The translations under genes were made by a program, and so were the position numbers. From positions 1 to 39,130 of the forward strand of contig JAOTXX010000040.1 in the NCBI GenBank assembly GCA_029862185.1: a DNA stretch of 39,130 bases, written 5' to 3'. The stretch is from Myxococcales bacterium. Its GTDB lineage: Bacteria > Myxococcota_A > Polyangia > Polyangiales > Houyiibacteriaceae. Position 1 is the stretch's first letter. Every line of letters begins with the position of its first letter. The notes below the pieces were generated by a model. That model did no database searches, was not told where the DNA came from, and saw only the letters and a program-made list of their open reading frames with translations. Shown piece after piece: positions 17,285 through 25,995 of the stretch.

Positions 17285-17329
17285 GGCGCCCGTGCTCTCT
17301 GAGTTCAGAGGGGAAGGAAAAGGAACTCC

Positions 17330-17830
17330 ATGAAGAGACATCTCAATTCATCTTTCACCGTCCTCGTGTGCCTCACGGTTTTCGCGACCATGTTGGTAGG
17401 CTGCAAGAAAGACGCGGAAGAGCCCGAGCCCGAGCCGACGACCGGCTACGAGGCTCCCGAACCGGAACCCGAAGTTTCCGTCGAGCCTGTCGAAGAACCC
17501 TGCGCCCTCGAGACGGTGTACTTCGCGTTCGACTCGGCTGAGCTAGACAGCAGCGCGCGCTCCGCGCTTCAGGAAGCCGCGGACTGCTATCGCGGGCAGG
17601 CCGACCCGGGGCTTTCGCTCCTGCTCACCGGTGCATGCGATCCACGCGGTACCGAGGAGTACAACATCGCGCTCGGCGAGCGCCGCGCGCGGTCGGTTCG
17701 TAGCTACTTGGTGTCACTTGGTTTGGACAGCAGCCGAATCTCCATCACCTCGGTAGGGGAAGAGATGGCTTCGGGCACCGACGAAGCGGGTTGGGCTCGC
17801 GACCGTAACGTGTCTGGCTCAGAGAACTGA
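17330..17830 (+). CDS. pal: Peptidoglycan-associated lipoprotein Pal
   Basis: A 166-aa lipoprotein: signal peptide with lipobox MLVGC (Cys25), an acidic Glu/Pro linker (about 28-60) and an OmpA-type peptidoglycan-binding domain. That domain has TVYFAFDSAELDSSA, then GACDPRGTEEYNIALGERRA, where Asp and Arg contact diaminopimelate in the family. Pal anchors the outer membrane to peptidoglycan and works with TolA/TolB in outer-membrane constriction at division. Three Cys residues in the mature domain may form a disulfide, a variation on the E. coli protein. AAGGAAAAGGAA precedes the ATG. It is the first gene of the Tol cluster here, instead of the last as in E. coli. Confidence 0.93.
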   Translation: MKRHLNSSFTVLVCLTVFATMLVGCKKDAEEPEPEPTTGYEAPEPEPEVSVEPVEEPCALETVYFAFDSAELDSSARSALQEAADCYRGQADPGLSLLLTGACDPRGTEEYNIALGERRARSVRSYLVSLGLDSSRISITSVGEEMASGTDEAGWARDRNVSGSEN

Positions 17831-17867
17831 CGCGCATGGGGGGTGCGCTCGTGGGGGGTAGCCATTG

Positions 17868-18587
17868 ATGCTTTCGGTCTTCCTTCAGACGAGCGCACCG
17901 GAACAACTCAATCCTTGGCAACTGGTGGTCGGCGCTTCGCCGGTCGTCCAGTTCGTCCTGGTGATTCTCGTGTTCATGATGGTGATGTGCCTGTACATCA
18001 TCGGCGCGAAGTGGATCCGATTGAAGCAGGTCACCGACCAGAGCCGAGGGTTTCTCGAGCTTTTTTGGGCCGAGGAGCGCAGTCGCACTTGGAACGGCAA
18101 GGCGATGAACGAGATCCACGGCCAATCAGCGGGTTATGACCGATCGCCGATCGCGACCGTGTTTCGCGCGGGCTATCGCGAGCTTGCGCGCATCGCTCGC
18201 GGGGGACACCCTTCCATCGCGGACATCGGCAACGTGGAGCGCGCCCTTCGCCGCGCGCAGAGCGCGGAGATGACCCGGCTCGAAAACAAGGTCTCGTTCT
18301 TGGCGACCACCGCGTCGACCGCGCCCTTCGTTGGGCTTTTCGGCACGGTCTGGGGCGTCATGAACTCGTTCATCGCAATCCATGGCGAGAAGAGCGCCGG
18401 GCTCGACGTCGTGGCGCCAGGCATCGCTGAAGCCTTGATCGCGACCGCGCTCGGGCTTGCTGCCGCGATTCCCGCCGTGATGGCCTACAACTACTTCGTG
18501 CGGCGCATTCGTGTCGTCGATAGTGAGACGGCTTCGTTCGCAAGCGACTATCTGAATATCATCCGTCGTCACTTGTTGGTGGACTAG
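17868..18587 (+). CDS. tolQ: TolQ, MotA/TolQ/ExbB-type proton channel
   Basis: TolQ forms, with TolR, the inner-membrane proton channel that energises TolA. The 239-aa protein has the three expected membrane segments: about residues 24-46, 138-160 and 180-205. The GLFGTVWGVMNSF loop-helix motif and PGIAEALIATALGLAAAIPAV helix are typical of TolQ/ExbB. The cytoplasmic stretch between the first two segments contains EERSRTWNGKAMNEIHG and RALRRAQSAEMTRLE. The ATG at 17868 is preceded by GGGGGGTA; a TTG at 17865 directly in front is less likely. tolR follows after 3 bases. Confidence 0.95.
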   Translation: MLSVFLQTSAPEQLNPWQLVVGASPVVQFVLVILVFMMVMCLYIIGAKWIRLKQVTDQSRGFLELFWAEERSRTWNGKAMNEIHGQSAGYDRSPIATVFRAGYRELARIARGGHPSIADIGNVERALRRAQSAEMTRLENKVSFLATTASTAPFVGLFGTVWGVMNSFIAIHGEKSAGLDVVAPGIAEALIATALGLAAAIPAVMAYNYFVRRIRVVDSETASFASDYLNIIRRHLLVD

Positions 18588-18590
18588 GCG

Positions 18591-19016
18591 ATGTCTTTTT
18601 CGAACGATGGCGGGGGATCGCAAAGGGCGCTCAGCGAAATCAACGTCACGCCGCTAGTCGACGTGATGCTCGTGCTCCTGATCATCTTCATGGTCGCTGC
18701 GCCGATGCTCACGACTGGCGTCAACGTCGACCTTCCAAAAGCCGACGCGCCTCGAATGGACATCGATCAGGACCAGCCGCTGATCACCGTACAGCGCGAC
18801 CAACGCATCTTTCTCTTCGACGAAGAGGTTTCGCTCGACGTGCTTCGGCAGCGTCTGGTGACAGACGAGCGCATTCGGGATGTGGACGAGGTGTTCGTGC
18901 AAGCCGACGAGCAGGTTCCGTACGGCTCCGTCGCACAAGTTCTCGCCCTCGTGCGCCAGGCCGGCATTGGAAAAATGGGGCTGGTCACCGACCCGCTCAC
19001 CCGAGAGCCGAGATAA
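18591..19016 (+). CDS. tolR: TolR, ExbD/TolR-family protein
   Basis: A 141-aa protein with one N-terminal membrane segment, INVTPLVDVMLVLLIIFMV, whose Asp (in PLVDV) is the family's proton-relay residue. A periplasmic domain of the ExbD/TolR fold follows (about 55-140), ending VLALVRQAGIGKMGLVTDP. It starts 3 bases after the tolQ stop and is followed by tolA after 3 bases, so these genes are clearly co-transcribed. The length and pattern are normal. Confidence 0.95.
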   Translation: MSFSNDGGGSQRALSEINVTPLVDVMLVLLIIFMVAAPMLTTGVNVDLPKADAPRMDIDQDQPLITVQRDQRIFLFDEEVSLDVLRQRLVTDERIRDVDEVFVQADEQVPYGSVAQVLALVRQAGIGKMGLVTDPLTREPR

Positions 19017-19019
19017 TCG

Positions 19020-19838
19020 ATGCCCGGGGCGAGCGACTGGCGGGCCCTCTCTCTTCTCGAGACGGAGCAGCCCACGCTGACCGAAATCATGGGAGGCATT
19101 GGTTTCACGCTTGCGGCGTTCGTGCTGACTCCTTCGCTAGCCTTTCTGAGCGCATTCTTACTCGCGGGGCTAGGGACGATTCTTGGCGCCGGTGTCGACG
19201 AGCTCCCGCCCCCGCCAATCGAAGTGATCGAAACGCGTTTCGTCCGACTCGGAAAGAAGAGGCCACCTCGGAGGATGCCGAGCAAAGAAGTGCCAAACGT
19301 GGACCAAACCGCTCCAGTCCCGCAGGCGCCAGACTCCGAGCCAATCGCTGCGGTGGCTATGGCGAACAACGAGAAAGGCCTGGCGAAGCCCAAGAAGAAG
19401 CGCTCGAAGCGCGACGAGGATCTTCTGTCCCAGCTTGGCGCCCGGGCCGGCGCGATTTCGGACCTTTCCAAGGCGCCGGAGCTCGAGGGCGATCCAGACG
19501 GTATCGTCGAGGGCACCAAGGCCAGCGGAAACGAACGCGAAATCTACATCGGCAAGCTCTATTCGTACTTTCGAAGGGGTTGGCAGGTGCCCACCCTGAT
19601 CAGCGACGAAGAGCTTCAAAAGCTTGCCTGCATGGTCGAGCTTTCGATCACGAACGACGGACGGGCAGCTGACTACGAAGTGAAACGTCCGAGTGGAAAT
19701 GAAGCGTTCGATGAGTCCGTTCGTCGGAGGTTGCATCAGACAGAGGGGGCGAAGCTTCCGGAGCCTCCGGAATCGGTGGCCAACCAAATATTGGGGAAAT
19801 CGGTCTCTCTGGTTTTCGTTGGGCGCCACGCTCGTTGA
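19020..19838 (+). CDS. tolA: TolA-like / TonB C-terminal domain protein
   Basis: A 272-aa protein in the TolA slot of the operon. It has an N-terminal hydrophobic region (about 25-60) that is longer than TolA's usual single helix, then a Pro-rich PPPPIEVIETRFVRLG start, a charged low-complexity middle (about 75-150, with AKPKKKRSKRDED) and a C-terminal TonB/TolA-like domain (about 170-270: EIYIGKLYSYFRRGWQVP, CMVELSITNDGRAADYEV, GNEAFDESVRRRL). There is no long Ala/Lys coiled coil as in E. coli TolA. The C-terminal pattern resembles TonB-family proteins, so TolA is assigned partly by position. Starts 3 bases after tolR; the tolB frame overlaps its end. Confidence 0.82.
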   Translation: MPGASDWRALSLLETEQPTLTEIMGGIGFTLAAFVLTPSLAFLSAFLLAGLGTILGAGVDELPPPPIEVIETRFVRLGKKRPPRRMPSKEVPNVDQTAPVPQAPDSEPIAAVAMANNEKGLAKPKKKRSKRDEDLLSQLGARAGAISDLSKAPELEGDPDGIVEGTKASGNEREIYIGKLYSYFRRGWQVPTLISDEELQKLACMVELSITNDGRAADYEVKRPSGNEAFDESVRRRLHQTEGAKLPEPPESVANQILGKSVSLVFVGRHAR

Positions 19839-19846
19839 GGTTGCAA

Positions 19847-21178
19847 ATGACTTGGATTGAAGCTCGAAATCGATGGATTGCCGAAGTGGGGATTCGTGTG
19901 GCCGAAATCGTTGCGCTTGCCGTTGGCCTGCTCGTGGTCTCGGCCTCGCCCGTCATCGGGCAAGACGAAGCTCCGCCCTTGCCAGAAGATAAAATCGTGG
20001 TCGAGATCGATGCGCCGGACGAAGACGTGTTTCGCATCGGGATTCCGAACCTGATTGGCGACAACACGGAGCTCGCGGCGAGTGGCGGGGCCATCTTGCA
20101 AAACGACTTCCGTTTGATGCCTGGCTTTCGCGTCATCGGCCCAAGTGCGGTCCGACACGATTCTGCAAGCCTCGGCCTTGGCGTGGACCTCGGCGCCTGG
20201 GCGGTGCAGGGGGCGAACGGCGTCATCAAAGGCCAAGTCTTTGGGACCAACGCCGGAATGAGCGTCGAGCTTCGTTTCTATCAGTCCAGCGGAGGGGCAG
20301 TGCCCGCGCTTCGTCGCACCTATCGAGGGCCTTCGACCGAGCTCCGAAAGTGGATGCACGACTTCGCCAACCAGGTGATCGGCGTCGTCACCGGAACCTA
20401 CGGCCCGTTCGGCACCGAGATCGCCTTCGCGCGGAAGCATGGGCCCGGACAAAAGAGCGTCTATGCCGCCGCGATGGATGGCTATGGCGTCCGGCGCGTT
20501 TCGAGCGGCGGCGGGGTCTCGATGCTTCCCTCCTTTGGGAAAGGTTCGATCTGGTACACGCGAATGTCCAAGCAGGGGATGTTCATCACCAACACCCGCG
20601 TCGGAGGCAAGCGGGTAATTGGCGGAAAGGGCATCACCATGGCTCCGGCAATCTGTGGCGAACGAGTTTACTTTTCTTCGTCGCGATCCGGGAACTACGA
20701 GATCTACAGCTCGAACCTCGATGGCTCAGGCCTGCGGCGCCTGACCCGCAGCCAGGGGATCGACGTGAGCCCGACCTGCGGACCCGGCGGCAAGCTGGCG
20801 TTCGTGTCGGACCGTCACGGAAGCCCGCAGATCTTCAGCATGAACCGCGATGGCTCGAACGTGCAGCGCGTCACGTTTCGCGGTAACCACAATCAAACGC
20901 CCGTCTGGTGCGCCGATGCGAAGCAGCCTCTCATCGCGTTCAGTGGTCGTGATGGCAATTTCGACATCTTCACCGTCAACGTCGAGACCCAAGAGTACAC
21001 ACGGCTCACCCAAGGTCAGGGCGACAACAAGGACCCGGCCTTTTCGCGCGATTGCAGGCTGATCGCATTCACATCGAACCGTCGCGGCTCCGCAGGCGTC
21101 TATCTTTCGGGCCAAGACGGGCTCGACCAGAATCAGATCATCGACGGCGTGGCCGAAACGGTTCGCTGGGCACGCTGA
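19847..21178 (+). CDS. tolB: TolB, periplasmic beta-propeller
   Basis: TolB shuttles between TolA, Pal and outer-membrane proteins in the periplasm. The 443-aa protein has a signal sequence (about residues 9-34, ending near ASPVIGQD), an N-terminal D1 domain (IGIPNLIGDNTELAASGG, FRVIGP) and a six-bladed C-terminal propeller with TolB blade motifs: YFSSSRSGNYEIYSSNLDG, LAFVSDRHGSPQIFSMNRDG, IAFSGRDGNFDIFTVN and IAFTSNRRGSAGVYLS. I take the ATG at 19847 (GAGG 6 bases upstream) over the TTG at 19835, which overlaps the tolA stop. The DUF3604 gene follows after 28 bases. Confidence 0.95.
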   Translation: MTWIEARNRWIAEVGIRVAEIVALAVGLLVVSASPVIGQDEAPPLPEDKIVVEIDAPDEDVFRIGIPNLIGDNTELAASGGAILQNDFRLMPGFRVIGPSAVRHDSASLGLGVDLGAWAVQGANGVIKGQVFGTNAGMSVELRFYQSSGGAVPALRRTYRGPSTELRKWMHDFANQVIGVVTGTYGPFGTEIAFARKHGPGQKSVYAAAMDGYGVRRVSSGGGVSMLPSFGKGSIWYTRMSKQGMFITNTRVGGKRVIGGKGITMAPAICGERVYFSSSRSGNYEIYSSNLDGSGLRRLTRSQGIDVSPTCGPGGKLAFVSDRHGSPQIFSMNRDGSNVQRVTFRGNHNQTPVWCADAKQPLIAFSGRDGNFDIFTVNVETQEYTRLTQGQGDNKDPAFSRDCRLIAFTSNRRGSAGVYLSGQDGLDQNQIIDGVAETVRWAR

Positions 21179-21206
21179 ACATACGAATCTGGTATGCTCC
21201 GGCCCC

Positions 21207-23423
21207 ATGGCGATTTGGAAGCTGGGCTGCCTTGCGACAGTCGTGGTCCTTGCGTTGGGCGCTTTCGGGCTATGGCGTGTCTACGGGGGCGGAAACCTTC
21301 ATACCGACGGTGAGATCACCGCGACTCCGCTCGACCGCGGCGTCTTGAGCGCGCGTGAGGGTGCGCAGAGCACCCTCGCGCTCAGCTCGGAGACACGCGT
21401 GCTCTTCGGCGATTTGCACGTGCACTCGACCCTGTCCGTGGACGCGTTCCAGTGGAGCCTGCCGTTGATGGGAGGCGAGGGGGTCCATCCCCCTGCCGAC
21501 GCCTGTGACTTCGCACGGTTTTGCTCGCAGCTCGACTTCTACTCGCTCACCGACCATGCCGAGGCACTGACTCCACGCACCTGGGACATGGTGCGCGAGT
21601 CGATTCGGCAGTGCAATGCCGTCGATGCGCAGAGCGAGCAACCCGATGTGGTCGCGTTCACCGGCTTCGAATGGACGCAGATTGGAACCACGCCCGAGAC
21701 ACACTTTGGCCACCGCAACGTGATTTTCAAGAACACGTCAGACGCGCAGTTGCCGAGTCGGCCCATCGCTGCGCCAGGCCTGGCTTCGCAGGCCTTCCGC
21801 GATCGCGAAACGCTCCGAGCCAACTGGAAGATCCCGTTCAAGGCGTTTCCGAACAACCAGCCATACAACGACGCAGCACGACACGTTCGGGAGATCGCAG
21901 GGCTGACGAATTGTGTCGAAGATCAAGCGTCGCCCGACCTTCCGCCTGACTGTCGTGAGTTCGCGAAGACTCCAGAATTACTCTTCCAGAAGCTCGATGA
22001 ATGGGGCTTCGATGCCATGGTGATTCCCCACGGCACGACCTGGGGCTTCTACACGCCTCCCGGCTACGACTACGACAAGCAGCTCGACGCCAAGCGCAAC
22101 AACCCGAAGTGGCAGCCAGCGATCGAAGTGTTCTCGGGGCACGGGAACTCCGAGGAGTATCGAACGTATCGCGCCGCCGAGCAGACCGACGAAGGCTGGG
22201 CCTGCCCCGAGCCGACGGATGAGTTCGAACCCTGTTGCTGGCGCGCCGGCGAGATAATCCGCAGTCGATGCGACGAGCCGCTTTCGGAAGAATGCGACGA
22301 ACGAGTGGCCGCCGCCCGCGCGAACTATCTGCGGGTCGGTGTTGCGGGTTTCCTCACGCTCCCGAGTACCGATCTCAGTGAGTGGGGCAACTGCGATCAG
22401 TGCACCGATTGCTTTCAGCCGAGCTATGCGTACCGGCCGCGCGGTTCGGTTCAATACATCCTCGCGCGCGGTAGCTTCGAACCGGGCGAGGCGCCGCGGC
22501 ATGCAACTCTCGGTCTGATCGCATCGAGCGACAACCATTCGGCTCGACCTGGCACGGGATATAAGGAGTACGAGCGTCGAAAGATGACCGAGGCGCGCGG
22601 TGTCGTGAATGAAGAGTGGCGAGAGCTGCTGTTTAGCGATGCGGAGAAGGCGGATGAGTCGGTGGCGCTTTCCCCGGAGGCGGTGTTCGCCAGGCCGCCG
22701 TTTCGTCGCGTGTGGCTCGAGCGCCAAGCGTCGTTCTTTCTCACCGGGGGCCTCGTCGCCGTGCACGCAAAGGAGCGGACGCGCGATGCGATTTGGCGGG
22801 CCTTGTTCGACCGGGAGGTCTACGGGACGTCGGGCGACCGAATCTTGCTCTGGTTCGATCTCATCAACGCTGCGGAGGACCGTGTTCCGATGGGCAGTCA
22901 GCTCGCCTTCGATGGGACTCCGAGGTTTCGGGTTCGCGCCGCGGGTGCGTTTGCGCAGCTCCCCGGCTGCCCCGACGAGGTCACCGAGGCGCTCGGGGCC
23001 GAGCGCATCGGCCGAATTTGCGCGGGAGAGTGCTACCACCCCTCGGACGAGCGTCGCAGCATCACGCGCATCGAAGTGGTACGTATCCAGCGGCAATTGG
23101 ACGAGAGCGAGGCCGTCGAAGATCTCATCGAGGACCCCTGGCTGACGATGCCGTGCCCGACGGATGCAGACGTTTGCCAGGTCGAGTTCGACGACCCCTG
23201 GTACGCGTCGGCAGACCGAGAGGTGCTCTACTACGTGCGGGCGATCCAAGAGCCCACGATGGCGGTCAATGCGGGTTTGCTCCGCTGTGAAGGCGATGAC
23301 TGCGACCCCTGCTATGGTGACTACCGAACACCATTCGACGACGACTGCCTTTCGATGACGCAAGAGCGAGCCTGGTCCTCGCCGATTTATCTCAGCCCCC
23401 CGGCTAAGCCCGAGAGCCCTTAG
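21207..23423 (+). CDS. DUF3604 domain protein, exported or membrane-anchored
   Basis: A 738-aa protein with a hydrophobic N terminus (about residues 5-22) and a DUF3604 body. The start of the body, VLFGDLHVHSTLSVDAF, and the SLTDHAE motif give a PHP-like metal-binding set (HxH and Asp-His), with further residues in VIPHGTTWGFY and ASSDNHSARPGTG. Clustered Cys residues near 395-410 and in the last 60 residues suggest disulfides, fitting export. The family resembles metal-dependent phosphoesterases, but its function is not established. It lies 28 bases after tolB on the same strand, with a possible TATGCT box between them, so it may or may not belong to the tol transcript. Its stop overlaps the convergent cpoB stop (TTAG). 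Confidence 0.85.
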   Translation: MAIWKLGCLATVVVLALGAFGLWRVYGGGNLHTDGEITATPLDRGVLSAREGAQSTLALSSETRVLFGDLHVHSTLSVDAFQWSLPLMGGEGVHPPADACDFARFCSQLDFYSLTDHAEALTPRTWDMVRESIRQCNAVDAQSEQPDVVAFTGFEWTQIGTTPETHFGHRNVIFKNTSDAQLPSRPIAAPGLASQAFRDRETLRANWKIPFKAFPNNQPYNDAARHVREIAGLTNCVEDQASPDLPPDCREFAKTPELLFQKLDEWGFDAMVIPHGTTWGFYTPPGYDYDKQLDAKRNNPKWQPAIEVFSGHGNSEEYRTYRAAEQTDEGWACPEPTDEFEPCCWRAGEIIRSRCDEPLSEECDERVAAARANYLRVGVAGFLTLPSTDLSEWGNCDQCTDCFQPSYAYRPRGSVQYILARGSFEPGEAPRHATLGLIASSDNHSARPGTGYKEYERRKMTEARGVVNEEWRELLFSDAEKADESVALSPEAVFARPPFRRVWLERQASFFLTGGLVAVHAKERTRDAIWRALFDREVYGTSGDRILLWFDLINAAEDRVPMGSQLAFDGTPRFRVRAAGAFAQLPGCPDEVTEALGAERIGRICAGECYHPSDERRSITRIEVVRIQRQLDESEAVEDLIEDPWLTMPCPTDADVCQVEFDDPWYASADREVLYYVRAIQEPTMAVNAGLLRCEGDDCDPCYGDYRTPFDDDCLSMTQERAWSSPIYLSPPAKPESP

Positions 23424-24250
23424 CGGTCGTCGCAGTCCGCGGCGCCAAGCGCGCGGATCCTGCGCAAATCTTTCTTAGCCTCGGGCATGAGCTTCGAACG
23501 CCTGTGGTTCTTCAGCAAGGCCTTGAGCGCGGTGCTTGCGTCGTTGCACGAGCGCACCTCCAAAAACGCTTTCGACATCTCGTAGAGCGTCTTGTCGAGG
23601 GCGTCGCTCTTTCGGTACGTCGACAACACCTTTTGGAACTCCCCAAGCGCGGCCGCGGCCTGGCCCTGCTTCAAGTAGCTGGAGCCGATCATGTACTGCG
23701 CGTTGTCCGCATGCTCGTCTTTGGGGTACCGCTCCACATAGGCTCGCGCTAGCCCGCGTGTGTAGGAATACTTGTTGACGCGATACGCCTTCGTGAGTGC
23801 GTCCCAGTGCGCGCTCTTGTTCTTTGGAATCTCGTCCGAGTCGATCGGGACATCCATGCCCGCGGCGCGCGCGACTTCGCTCAGCCTGCGCTGCAGCTCG
23901 AGGCTCCGTTCGGCCTGCGCTTTGCTCGTTCCGCTGCTCTCATGACGAAGCTCCGCGATCTGGCCTTCCATCGTTGCCAGCCGCTGTTGGATCTTTTCGA
24001 TTTGGAGCCCTTGGTCGGCGCTGTTGCGGCGAAGGACTCGGCTCGCCTCGGCGAGCGCTTCCTCGAGCTCTTTTCGTTTGACCTCCAGGTCCTCTTCGAG
24101 CGAGTCGAGGCGTTTTTGGTTGGCGGCAATGTCGGTCTGCATTTGGCTGATGCAAGCCGGCGCCGAGACGAGGGTGAGCGAGAGCGCGATGAGCCCCGAG
24201 GCGAAGCCCGAGCGCGTGCCGCCGAAAAGTGAAATCATCCCCATGACCAA
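23420..24250 (-). CDS. cpoB: Cell division coordinator CpoB / YbgF-like protein
   Basis: A 276-aa exported protein with a signal sequence ending in a lipobox-like SAPAC (about residue 33). A long coiled coil follows (about 38-115: KRLDSLEEDLEVKRKELEEA and later heptads), then TPR-like repeats (about 150-270), including LARAYVERYPKDEHADNAQYMIGSSYLKQG and AALGEFQKVLSTYRKSDALDKTLYEM. This is the YbgF/CpoB layout, the partner of TolA that links peptidoglycan synthesis to outer-membrane constriction. In E. coli it is the last gene of the tol operon; here it faces the operon from the opposite strand. The start may be the ATG at 24250, 24244 or 24238. A TPR protein of another role is possible but less likely given the neighbours. 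Confidence 0.82.
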   Translation of the reverse strand: MVMGMISLFGGTRSGFASGLIALSLTLVSAPACISQMQTDIAANQKRLDSLEEDLEVKRKELEEALAEASRVLRRNSADQGLQIEKIQQRLATMEGQIAELRHESSGTSKAQAERSLELQRRLSEVARAAGMDVPIDSDEIPKNKSAHWDALTKAYRVNKYSYTRGLARAYVERYPKDEHADNAQYMIGSSYLKQGQAAAALGEFQKVLSTYRKSDALDKTLYEMSKAFLEVRSCNDASTALKALLKNHRRSKLMPEAKKDLRRIRALGAADCDDR

Positions 24251-24283
24251 ACCATTTAGTATAGATGGGTTAGTCGGGCCATT

Positions 24284-24898
24284 TTATGTGTTCGTGTCGA
24301 GCAGGCCGTTGTGGTCCACGATGGCCTGGAGCTGTCGCAGACCGTCCTGAAGTTTGGCAAAAAACGAGGCCGAGTGCGGCACGAAGTAGAAACTCGGGTG
24401 CTTGGACCAGAGCTCTCGGAGGCGTAGGTCGAGGTGCCGGGCCTCCTCGTTGCTCTCGGTCCGCGCCGGATTTCCGCCTTCGATCGAGATGTCGCCGACA
24501 GCGGCCGATTCGAAGAACAGCACGGCGTCGTAGCGGCGGAGCTCTTCGTCGAGGCTGGTGCGCAGAGACTCGAAGAAGCCCGCGGGTGCGCTTTCGGGCC
24601 AGAAGGCGGCGCCGTCGATGGTGCCACGGTCGCAGAGCAAGACGCGGCCTGGGTAGAGCGCGCCCTGAATGTCTTCGAGTGCGATTTGGGCGTGGAAGAT
24701 GGCCTGCTGGGTTGCGGCACGGGCCTTCGGTTCACCGACACGAGGAAAACCGCCCGTGAACAGCATCGTGGCCGTTTCTGGCACGATGACGATCTTCTCG
24801 CCGATCTCGCGACGGAATAAATCTGCGGCCGTGCTCTTTCCGCCCCCGGGGCCGCCGGTCAACACGATGCGAAAATGGTTTCGTTCCGAAGCGTTCAT
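24284..24898 (-). CDS. AAA-type P-loop ATPase/kinase-like protein
   Basis: A 204-aa P-loop protein. Walker A is GGPGGGKST at about residues 15-23, preceded by FRIVLT. VLLCDRGTIDG near 100 is the Walker B-like region, and the end carries a KHPSFYFVPHSASFF element. The general layout matches the AAA_28 / NadR-ribosylnicotinamide-kinase-like group, whose substrates are mostly unknown. The start is ATG 24898; an in-frame ATG at 24925 has no ribosome site. The gene is divergent from the esterase (185 bases apart) and downstream of nothing obvious. No target can be proposed. Confidence 0.8.
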   Translation of the reverse strand: MNASERNHFRIVLTGGPGGGKSTAADLFRREIGEKIVIVPETATMLFTGGFPRVGEPKARAATQQAIFHAQIALEDIQGALYPGRVLLCDRGTIDGAAFWPESAPAGFFESLRTSLDEELRRYDAVLFFESAAVGDISIEGGNPARTESNEEARHLDLRLRELWSKHPSFYFVPHSASFFAKLQDGLRQLQAIVDHNGLLDTNT

Positions 24899-25082
24899 GC
24901 TCGTGCCTAAGATAGCGGATTCCACGCCGCCCGGGTACGACGAAAGGCTTTGTCGAGTTCCTTCGGGACACCGCAGAGCGGGTTGGCGAATCTCGCAATC
25001 CGGGGAGCTTCATCTGGTGAGAGGGGCGGGCGAACTGCTGCTCTCGTGGCGGGGCCGCGCGCGCTCGTGTACATCAAGCAGG

Positions 25083-25985
25083 ATGGCACTTCGACTCCCC
25101 GCCGGGCTCCTTCGCGGCCTTCTGCGCATCACTCTGAGGCCCTTTCTTGGGCCGCCCTTTCCGGTCTCTTTTCAAAGGGTCTGGTTGCGGCTCGCGTCGA
25201 TCGTCAACGCGTCGTCGAAGGCCGCGGAAATGCTGCGGCTCGACATCAAAGGCATGCCAGCGGTTCGAGCGCGGCCTCACGGAGGCGATTCGGAGCGGAC
25301 CATTCTCTATCTTCACGGAGGCGGCTACTGCGTGGGCAGCTGGCAATCTCATCGCGGCCCGATCACGCACCTGGCCGTTGCCGCCGATGCTCAGGTGTAC
25401 GCACCCAACTATCGGCTGGCGCCCGAGCACCCATACCCCGCTGCCCTCGAGGATACCATGGCGGCGTATCGCTGGCTGCTCGCGACAGGGCTGTCGCCGT
25501 CGCGCATCGCGCTCGCGGGTGACTCCGCCGGCGGGGGCCTTGCGCTGGCGACGGCAATCGCCATCCGTGATTCGGATCTTCCCGCGCCGGCGGCTCTTGC
25601 CTTGATCTCGCCCTGGGTGGACCTGCGGGGCGACACGCCGTCGATGACCAACAACGTCCGCATCGACCCGATGTTGAGGCCGGGTTGGTCGCGCGCATGC
25701 TCCACCATGTACCTCGATGGCCGTGACCCTGGCGACCCGGGCTGCTCTCCGCTCTTCGCAAGCCACCAAAACCTGCCGCCCATCCTCATTCAAACCGGAA
25801 GCGACGAGATCATCGTCGACGACTCGATCCGGCTCGACGCCAGCTGCCGCGAAGCGGGTGGAGATGTCACCCTGCAAGTATTCGACGGGCTCTGGCACGA
25901 CTTCCAAACCCACGCGGGGATCCTCGAGGAGGCAGACCAAGCGATGGAAAAGATCGCGGCGTTTCTCGACGCCCGCTGGCGTTGA
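25083..25985 (+). CDS. Alpha/beta hydrolase, hormone-sensitive-lipase (HSL) family esterase
   Basis: A 300-aa esterase of family IV (HSL type). The oxyanion motif HGGGY is at residues 78-82, the nucleophile Ser148 in GDSAGGG, Asp in QTGSDEIIVDD (241 or 246) and His272 in GLWHDFQ. A mobile N-terminal cap (about 1-60) with Pro/Leu/Arg stretches precedes the core. No signal peptide is evident, although the first 25 residues are hydrophobic-basic. The ATG at 25083 has AAGCAGG directly upstream; a much longer frame from 24669 overlaps the AAA gene and is rejected. It is convergent with the glutamate dehydrogenase gene (10 bases apart). Short- to medium-chain esters are the usual substrates; the natural one is unknown. 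Confidence 0.92.
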   Translation: MALRLPAGLLRGLLRITLRPFLGPPFPVSFQRVWLRLASIVNASSKAAEMLRLDIKGMPAVRARPHGGDSERTILYLHGGGYCVGSWQSHRGPITHLAVAADAQVYAPNYRLAPEHPYPAALEDTMAAYRWLLATGLSPSRIALAGDSAGGGLALATAIAIRDSDLPAPAALALISPWVDLRGDTPSMTNNVRIDPMLRPGWSRACSTMYLDGRDPGDPGCSPLFASHQNLPPILIQTGSDEIIVDDSIRLDASCREAGGDVTLQVFDGLWHDFQTHAGILEEADQAMEKIAAFLDARWR

Positions 25986-25995
25986 CGCGGCCCCT

